Assembly (NCBI GenBank): GCA_937891215.1
Contig: CALAEU010000333.1
Coordinates: forward strand, 1 to 10,694
Direction of reading: 5' to 3'
Origin: an uncultured Clostridia bacterium
GTDB taxonomy: Bacteria; Bacillota_A; Clostridia; Oscillospirales; Acutalibacteraceae
DNA length: 10,694 nt
Shown here: one piece after another, positions 6,654-10,694 of the stretch
How positions within the stretch are numbered: the first letter of the stretch is position 1
Layout of the letters: every line of letters begins with the position of its first letter
Program-made: the position numbers and the translations under genes
The notes under the pieces: model-generated
Seen by the model: only the letters and a program-made list of their open reading frames with translations
What the model was told of the DNA's origin: nothing
The model's database searches: none

Positions 6654-7586
6654 ATGTTTATTCAGAATATGTCGATGGCTGCACAGCAAGTTGCTATTCT
6701 TTACCTGATAGTTGCGGTCGGTTTTATAGCCGACCGCATTGGTATTTTTAAGCAGACTACTGCAAAGTTATCTAATGATTTACTTTTTTATGTAATTACA
6801 CCGGTTGTGATTGTTCAGTCATTTTTGAATATGGAATTCAACAAAGAGACAATAAGTTCATTTTTACTTGCATTTGTCTGTATGTTTACAACACTTGTTG
6901 TAGGTATTTTTATAGTTATTCCGTTTTTCAGAAAAGATAAAGATAACTCATCAATTTATAAATACGCTGTAAGTTACGGCAATATGGGTTATATGGCGTT
7001 GCCACTTTGTCAGTCTCTTCTTGGTAGTGAAGGCGTATTTTATTGCTCAGCAGGTGTCGTAGCATTTAATATTCTTTCATTTGTCCATGGTATATGGCTT
7101 ATGAAAAAAGGTACCGAAAATGACGAAGGATTTAAAATAAAAACAATAGTTTTAAATCCTGGCGTATTGTCTGTTGCTGTAGGTTTGCCATTATTTATCT
7201 CAGGTATTCAGTTACCTGAGATTATAAACGGTGCAGTTACTCATATCGCAAATTTAAATACACCACTTGCTATGATATTTTTAGGCACATATATTGCAAA
7301 TTCGGATTTGAAAGCAATGTTTAAACAAAAACAGAATTATCTTGTTGCACTTTTAAAACTTCTGGTATTGCCTTCAATTATGTTTCTGATTTTTAAATTA
7401 ATTGGTCTTTCAGGTATAATCATTACTGCTTGTATGATTTCGGCGTCTGTACCGAGTGCTACAAATACAGTAATGTTTGCAGCAAAATACGGAAAGGATA
7501 CAGGTGTTGCATCAACGGTAGTAGCTTTCTGCTCACTTATTTCAGTTCTGACGATACCTGTAATGATTGCTTTAAGTCGTGTGTAA
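6654..7586 (+). CDS. AEC (auxin efflux carrier) family permease
   Basis: This 310-residue integral membrane protein has about ten hydrophobic segments in two halves separated by a central hydrophilic stretch (about residues 148-160). Family signatures are visible: YGNMGYMALPLCQSL in the first half and SVPSATNTVMFAAKYG in the second, matching the conserved Asn/Gly/Pro-containing crossover regions of AEC transporters. Bacterial members move malate, malonate or other carboxylates, or are uncharacterised. Proximity to citrate synthase makes an organic acid a reasonable guess but no more. TAGGGAG, overlapping the stop of the preceding gene, serves as its ribosome site, and the gap is only 10 bases. 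Its stop (TAA, 7584-7586) is one base before the next ATG. A GC-rich hairpin lies about 60 bases into the gene. Confidence 0.9.
   Translation: MFIQNMSMAAQQVAILYLIVAVGFIADRIGIFKQTTAKLSNDLLFYVITPVVIVQSFLNMEFNKETISSFLLAFVCMFTTLVVGIFIVIPFFRKDKDNSSIYKYAVSYGNMGYMALPLCQSLLGSEGVFYCSAGVVAFNILSFVHGIWLMKKGTENDEGFKIKTIVLNPGVLSVAVGLPLFISGIQLPEIINGAVTHIANLNTPLAMIFLGTYIANSDLKAMFKQKQNYLVALLKLLVLPSIMFLIFKLIGLSGIIITACMISASVPSATNTVMFAAKYGKDTGVASTVVAFCSLISVLTIPVMIALSRV
6713..6738 (+). promoter_or_regulatory. GC-rich perfect hairpin early in the AEC permease gene
   Basis: TGCGGTCGG (6713-6721) pairs perfectly with CCGACCGCA (6730-6738) around the 8-base loop TTTTATAG, giving a 9-bp stem with seven G-C pairs in otherwise A/T-rich DNA. 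It covers codons 20-29 of the permease. No T-tract follows, so it is not a standard terminator. It might slow ribosomes or protect mRNA after processing. A role is unproven. Confidence 0.5.
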
Positions 7587-7587
7587 T

Positions 7588-8391
7588 ATGTTTGATTTGA
7601 AAAACTTGCCATTTTATGATTTATTACCTGTTGGTGTTTGTAGTTTTGAAAAAATTAAAACTGATTTAATTGAGTGTAGGGCTAAAAGTCGTATTCCAAT
7701 AGATGCAAAAAGTGTTTTTGTTTATTTGTTTCCGTATTATTTGGGCGAAGATTATTACAAACATTCAAACCTCTCGAAATATGCAGTCCCCGAAGATTAT
7801 CACAAAATATGTGGTGAGTATTTAGAAAAGGCAGTATCATATTTAAAAGAGGAATATCCTTGCAATTCATTTGAGTATTTCTGTGATAATTCACCTATAA
7901 ATGAGGTTCGTGCGGCGTGTCTTTCAGGGCTTGGTGTGAAAGGTGAAAATTCACTTTTAATAAATGAAACTTATGGTAGTTTTTGTTTTATAGGTGAAAT
8001 TGTTACTGATTTGGATATTTTGGTTGAAGAAAAAGAAATTAAACCTTGTTTGAAATGTGGTTTATGTGAAAAAAATTGCATAAATAATGCTTTGAATAAA
8101 GGTGAAGTTGATGAAAATAAATGCTTTTCTGCAATTACTCAGAAAAAGGGTGAATTGACAGACTCTGAAGCACAACTTATAAGAAACAGTAAATGTATAT
8201 GGGGTTGCGATGTTTGTCAGAATATCTGCCCGATGAATAAAAACATTAAAAGTACGCCGATAAAAGAATTTTATGAAACTGCAAAAGCAATTTATAAAGG
8301 TGAAAGTGATTATAATAAAAACAGAGCATTTTCATGGCGTAAACAAGATGTGATAAACAGAAATCTTAAAATATCAGGTTGTAAATTCTGA
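7588..8391 (+). CDS. Short QueG-like (epoxyqueuosine reductase family) double [4Fe-4S] protein
   Basis: This 267-residue protein matches the QueG core. The N-terminal DUF1730-type region has YLFPYYLGEDYYKHSNLSKYA. CDNSPINEVRAACLSGLG follows, with D100 at the family catalytic Asp position, then GSFCFIGEIVTDL. The ferredoxin part has CLKCGLCEKNC (C154, C157, C160, C164), C179 and GCDVCQNICP (C207, C210, C214). These eight cysteines suffice for two [4Fe-4S] clusters. QueG uses cobalamin to reduce epoxyqueuosine in tRNA to queuosine. Typical QueG is about 380 residues, and the C-terminal HEAT-like tRNA-binding part is absent, so tRNA activity is uncertain. No other queuosine gene is nearby. ATG at 7588 is chosen because it directly follows the permease stop; an in-frame GTG at 7579 overlaps that gene. 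No clear Shine-Dalgarno exists, so translation is probably coupled to the permease. Confidence 0.8.
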   Translation: MFDLKNLPFYDLLPVGVCSFEKIKTDLIECRAKSRIPIDAKSVFVYLFPYYLGEDYYKHSNLSKYAVPEDYHKICGEYLEKAVSYLKEEYPCNSFEYFCDNSPINEVRAACLSGLGVKGENSLLINETYGSFCFIGEIVTDLDILVEEKEIKPCLKCGLCEKNCINNALNKGEVDENKCFSAITQKKGELTDSEAQLIRNSKCIWGCDVCQNICPMNKNIKSTPIKEFYETAKAIYKGESDYNKNRAFSWRKQDVINRNLKISGCKF

Positions 8392-8407
8392 TAAAATCGT
8401 TTATAAT
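8379..8407 (+). promoter_or_regulatory. Predicted sigma-A-type promoter for darA-holB-ricT
   Basis: TTGTAA (8379-8384) and a perfect TATAAT (8402-8407) are separated by 17 bases. The -35 lies inside the last codons of the QueG-like gene and the -10 just after its stop. The start codon of darA is 33 bases beyond the -10. This would let the housekeeping cluster be transcribed independently of the upstream genes. Confidence 0.6.
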
Positions 8408-8427
8408 GAAATATAGTAATAAAATCC

Positions 8428-8434
8428 GGAGGTG
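8428..8434 (+). promoter_or_regulatory. Strong ribosome binding site of darA
   Basis: GGAGGTG lies 5 bases before the ATG at 8440. It is the best Shine-Dalgarno match in the window and suggests efficient translation of darA. Confidence 0.8.
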
Positions 8435-8439
8435 CACTT

Positions 8440-8766
8440 ATGAAACTTTTAATAGGTATAGTTAATAGTGATGACGCTAATGAACTTCTTACAGAAATGA
8501 ACAAATCATCATTTCAGGCAACTAAACTTTCTACTTCAGGCGGTTTTTTAAAGACAGGCAATGTAACATTTCTTGTTGGTGTTGAGGAAGAAAGATTAGA
8601 TGAACTTATTGAAATTTTCAAAAACTGCTGTTCAAGAAGAACACAGATGGTGCCTACTGCACCACCGTTTATCGGCGAAGGTTTTTTAAGCGCTTCACCT
8701 GTTGAAATAACAATTGGCGGTGCAACAATTTTCGTTATAGATATGGAAAAGTTTATTAAATTATGA
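8440..8766 (+). CDS. darA: Cyclic-di-AMP receptor, PII-like (DarA/PstA, DUF970 family)
   Basis: This 108-residue protein has the usual length of the family known as DarA (YaaQ) in Bacillus and PstA in Staphylococcus and Listeria. These are homotrimeric PII-like cytosolic proteins that bind c-di-AMP between subunits. Visible signatures are the N-terminal strand KLLIGIVNSDDA and the block QATKLSTSGGFLKTGNVTF, where TSGGFL and GN belong to the ligand-binding loop. EEERLDELIEIFKNCC follows, and a C-terminal strand VEITIGGATIFVIDMEKF. The downstream target is unknown in this family. It is the first gene of darA-holB-ricT, an arrangement like Bacillus yaaQ-yaaR-holB-yaaT but without yaaR. Its TGA overlaps the ATG of holB by four bases (ATGA), which suggests translational coupling. 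Confidence 0.95.
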   Translation: MKLLIGIVNSDDANELLTEMNKSSFQATKLSTSGGFLKTGNVTFLVGVEEERLDELIEIFKNCCSRRTQMVPTAPPFIGEGFLSASPVEITIGGATIFVIDMEKFIKL

Positions 8767-9638
8767 GTTTTAATGTAGATAGTTTAAATGAACAGAAAAA
8801 GCAGGAACTTTTAAAAACAGTTTCGGGTGGCAGAAGGCCGCACGCAGTTCTTGTTGATGGTGGAACTGAAAAAGAACGTGAAGAAATAGCTTTTCTTTTA
8901 GCAAAAATTTATGTCTGCGAAAATGCATTGGATAGTACTCCTTGTAATTCCTGTTCTAACTGTAGAAAATCGGATGAGAAAATTCATCCTGATATAATAA
9001 GAGTTACTAAAGACCCTGATAGAAAATATTACAGAAAAAACGAAGATGTAAGACCTATTGTTGAGGATGCGTATCAGACACCAAACGAAGCAAAAGTAAG
9101 GGTAATTATTATCCCTGAAATGCAGTTAATGAAAGTCGAAAGTCAGAATGTTCTTCTTAAAATTTTAGAAGAACCACCAACATATACGGCATTTATTATT
9201 ACTTCTGAAAGTGCAAACAATGTTATAGGAACTGTGCTTTCAAGGGTTTCGCGTTTCAGAATAGGCGAAAGCGACAATGATTTGGTTTTTAAAGAAAAAA
9301 CACTTGAAATTGTTAAAAGTATTTCGGAGGCATTGTCATCTAATTACGAATTTGATATAATATCTGCTACTGCACCACTTGATGGTAATAAACAACGCAT
9401 AGTAGAAGTACTCACTGCGTTGTCGGTATTTTTCAGGGATGCATTAGCTATAAAAAATGGAAGCAAATCATTGATAGAAGATTTGGAACAAGAAGCAGAA
9501 AAAGTTGCTTTTTCTTTTCCTGTGGCAACGCTTTTAAATTACTATGAAAGCACAAATGAATTACTTAAATTGACGCAAGGAAATCCTAATTACAATCTTT
9601 TGGTAGCACAGTTATGTGTTAATTTGAGAAATAAATAA
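8763..9638 (+). CDS. holB: DNA polymerase III delta prime subunit
   Basis: Delta prime is the stator of the clamp loader that puts the beta clamp on primed DNA. The 291-residue protein shows the AAA+ clamp-loader fold. Zinc-module cysteines are C52, C61, C64 and C67. ESQNVLLKILEEPPTYTAFII matches the conserved NALLKxLEEPP region, and LSRVSRFR lies at the SRC-motif position, keeping the arginine while replacing the cysteine with valine. The P-loop position reads DGGTEKERE with no GKT, in line with delta prime not hydrolysing ATP. The later part is a helical collar domain with weak conservation. It starts inside the darA stop codon and is followed 16 bases later by ricT. The Bacillus neighbourhood (darA, holB, ricT) supports this over DnaX, which would keep a full Walker A. 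Confidence 0.92.
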   Translation: MSFNVDSLNEQKKQELLKTVSGGRRPHAVLVDGGTEKEREEIAFLLAKIYVCENALDSTPCNSCSNCRKSDEKIHPDIIRVTKDPDRKYYRKNEDVRPIVEDAYQTPNEAKVRVIIIPEMQLMKVESQNVLLKILEEPPTYTAFIITSESANNVIGTVLSRVSRFRIGESDNDLVFKEKTLEIVKSISEALSSNYEFDIISATAPLDGNKQRIVEVLTALSVFFRDALAIKNGSKSLIEDLEQEAEKVAFSFPVATLLNYYESTNELLKLTQGNPNYNLLVAQLCVNLRNK

Positions 9639-9654
9639 GACTTGGAGATACATT

Positions 9655-10251
9655 ATGGCAGAAGTTGTTGGAGTCAAATTTAAAGAGGTTGGAAAAGTTT
9701 ATTATTTTTCACCTGACTCAAAAAGTTTTAACAAGGGCGATATGGTTATAGTAGAAACTTCACGCGGTGTAGAGTGCGGAGAAATTGCTATGGAAAATAA
9801 AGAAGTTCCTGAAAGCGAAATTATGCGTCCTTTAAAATCTATAATCCGTTTAGCTGGAGAAGAAGATATTAAAATCACAAAAGCAAACAGAAAAAAAGAA
9901 AAAGATGCGTTTACCTACTGTGAGAAAAAAGTTCTTGAATTAGGGCTTGATATGAAACTCGTAGATGTAGAGTGTACTTTCGATGGTAGCAAAATTCTTT
10001 TCTATTTCACTTCAGATGGCAGAGTAGATTTCAGAGAACTTGTTAAAATTCTTGCTTCTTCTAAATATGCTTTTTCGTATCTTGGATTAATATCAATTGC
10101 TTTTCTGAACGCAGATAAAGCGGCATTATCATTTCCTAATTTTAATTGTGTTACACCCAAATTGTATCGGCTTTGTTCAAATGAACCATTTAAATCGCAA
10201 GAAGTTGTAAAAGAACGAACTGCCTCAGAATATTTTTTTTGTCTATATTGA
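9655..10251 (+). CDS. ricT: RicT (YaaT, PSP1 family), truncated: C-terminal half replaced by foreign sequence
   Basis: RicT is a subunit of the RicA-RicF-RicT complex, which acts with RNase Y in mRNA maturation and affects sporulation and competence in Bacillus. Residues 1-131 match the family closely: AEVVGVKFKEVGKVYYF, VIVETSRGVECGE, CEKKVLELGLDMKLVDVECTF, and FYFTSDGRVDFRELVK. Full proteins continue for about 140 more residues with FxTRIELRQIGVRDEAK and two CGRxxCC motifs that carry iron-sulfur ligands. None of these is present. From about 10048 the frame reads the antisense of a TPR gene (residues 132-198 are not RicT-like). The predicted product is therefore either an assembly artefact or a broken gene. 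The GGAG at 9644-9647, seven bases before the ATG, supports the start. The stop at 10251 has no biological meaning if the join is false. Confidence 0.85.
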   Translation: MAEVVGVKFKEVGKVYYFSPDSKSFNKGDMVIVETSRGVECGEIAMENKEVPESEIMRPLKSIIRLAGEEDIKITKANRKKEKDAFTYCEKKVLELGLDMKLVDVECTFDGSKILFYFTSDGRVDFRELVKILASSKYAFSYLGLISIAFLNADKAALSFPNFNCVTPKLYRLCSNEPFKSQEVVKERTASEYFFCLY

Positions 10252-10694
10252 ATTTTTCCTAATTCGTAATAATACAAATAACTATTTGGATTACTTTGAA
10301 TTGCTTTAGTTAATTCAGTAAGAGCTTTGTTTAAATCGTTCTTTTTTAATGCATCTTGAGCCAAAATATAATGGGCATTTGCATCATTAGGATTACCTTC
10401 TAAAGCTTTATTTGCCATTGCAACAGCTTCTGTAAATAATTTGTCTTTTTCAGTTTTAGAACTAGATTTTTCATAGGCTTCATAAAGAGACTGAGCAATA
10501 TCAGATCTAATTGCCGCATCATAAGAAGGATCATTTTTATCAATTGGCAACATTGAATTTGCTTTTTTAAAATGTTCAATCGCTGTTGCAACATCACCAG
10601 TTGCCAATGCGGTCTTACCTAAACGCAGCTGTTCATTAACAGCATCAATTTTTTTCTTTAATTCTGCATTTTTCTTTGCAATTTCCGCTTCTTT
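10002..10694 (-). CDS. Tetratricopeptide-repeat protein, partial (cut by the window edge and by the junction)
   Basis: The minus-strand frame is open from the window edge for 230 residues. It begins in a charged helix (KEAEIAKKNAELKKKIDAVN) and then has about five to six TPR units near residues 18-50, 60-101, 103-136, 137-170, 171-204 and from 205. Signature positions are visible in NAHYILAQDALKKNDLNKAL, YYYELGKIQYRQKKYSEAV, SRYNLGVTQLKLGNDNAAL and AFRKAIDINPRYEKAYLE. TPRs are protein-protein scaffolds, and the partner is unknown. A TTG at 10607 is in frame, but the repeat-like sequence continues upstream of it, so the true start lies outside. The last 12-15 residues (about TSSLKSTLPSEVK) are antisense of ricT, not TPR. 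The repeats recall spirochaete (Treponema) TPR proteins, an impression from memory only. Confidence 0.75.
   Translation of the reverse strand, partial: KEAEIAKKNAELKKKIDAVNEQLRLGKTALATGDVATAIEHFKKANSMLPIDKNDPSYDAAIRSDIAQSLYEAYEKSSSKTEKDKLFTEAVAMANKALEGNPNDANAHYILAQDALKKNDLNKALTELTKAIQSNPNSYLYYYELGKIQYRQKKYSEAVRSFTTSCDLNGSFEQSRYNLGVTQLKLGNDNAALSAFRKAIDINPRYEKAYLEEARILTSSLKSTLPSEVK
10045..10060. other. Chimeric junction between ricT and a TPR gene
   Basis: Left of this point the plus strand encodes conserved RicT (VDFRELVK). Right of it the minus strand encodes a TPR protein (INPRYEKAYLEEARIL). The family-conserved DLA after ELVK reads ILA, placing the break near 10048. The few bases TTCTTGCTTCT could be shared by both sources (LAS in RicT, EEAR in reverse), a typical short overlap at a false join. 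Confidence 0.7.

Noticed and set aside
7579..7587. GTG at 7579 as start of the QueG-like gene
   Set aside because: It would overlap the permease end by 8 bases with no Shine-Dalgarno. The ATG at 7588, directly after the permease stop, is simpler.
10060..10251. Residues 132-198 of the ricT frame as a novel C-terminal domain
   Set aside because: The minus strand of the same bases encodes clear TPR units, so this stretch is antisense read-through, not a domain.

Overview
The window is AT-rich, Gram-positive-type DNA with strong GGAG/AGGAGG ribosome binding sites and tightly packed genes. It carries a SpoIID/LytB-domain protein and the darA-holB-ricT cluster typical of Firmicutes. Together these suggest a low-GC clostridium, possibly a gut Oscillospiraceae/Ruminococcaceae-like organism; the family is inferred from gene content, not shown by a marker gene. 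No rRNA, tRNA, CRISPR array, insertion sequence or phage gene is visible, and no gene-free stretch reaches 300 bases.

Layout. Positions 67-840 (+) encode an alkaline-phosphatase-superfamily hydrolase. It converges on a minus-strand, membrane-anchored SpoIID/LytB-like protein (890-1900), and a perfect 15-bp hairpin between them looks like a shared bidirectional terminator. A divergent intergenic region follows, with a sigma-A-like promoter. From there a plus-strand run begins: citrate synthase (TTG start at 2020), a 1059-residue membrane protein (3464-6643), an AEC-family permease (6654-7586) and a short QueG-like iron-sulfur protein (7588-8391). A second promoter inside the end of the QueG-like gene starts the housekeeping cluster: darA (c-di-AMP receptor), holB (DNA polymerase III delta prime, 4-nt overlap with darA) and ricT.

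The most unusual object is the 1059-residue protein. It has about 7-8 N-terminal membrane segments, an acidic linker, four AT-hook-like KRGRGRP[R/K]K motifs, a roughly 330-residue E/K/R/A helix built largely on an 18-residue period, and an acidic tail with a basic KRKR cluster. This looks like a membrane-anchored arm able to touch AT-rich DNA. The function is inferred, and I do not recognise a named family.

The right end is anomalous. RicT matches its family only to about residue 131 (near position 10047). It then runs into the reverse complement of a tetratricopeptide-repeat gene that reads on the minus strand from the window edge. Either the contig is chimeric at about 10045-10060 or a real rearrangement has truncated ricT. 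The TPR fragment should not be assumed to come from the same genome.
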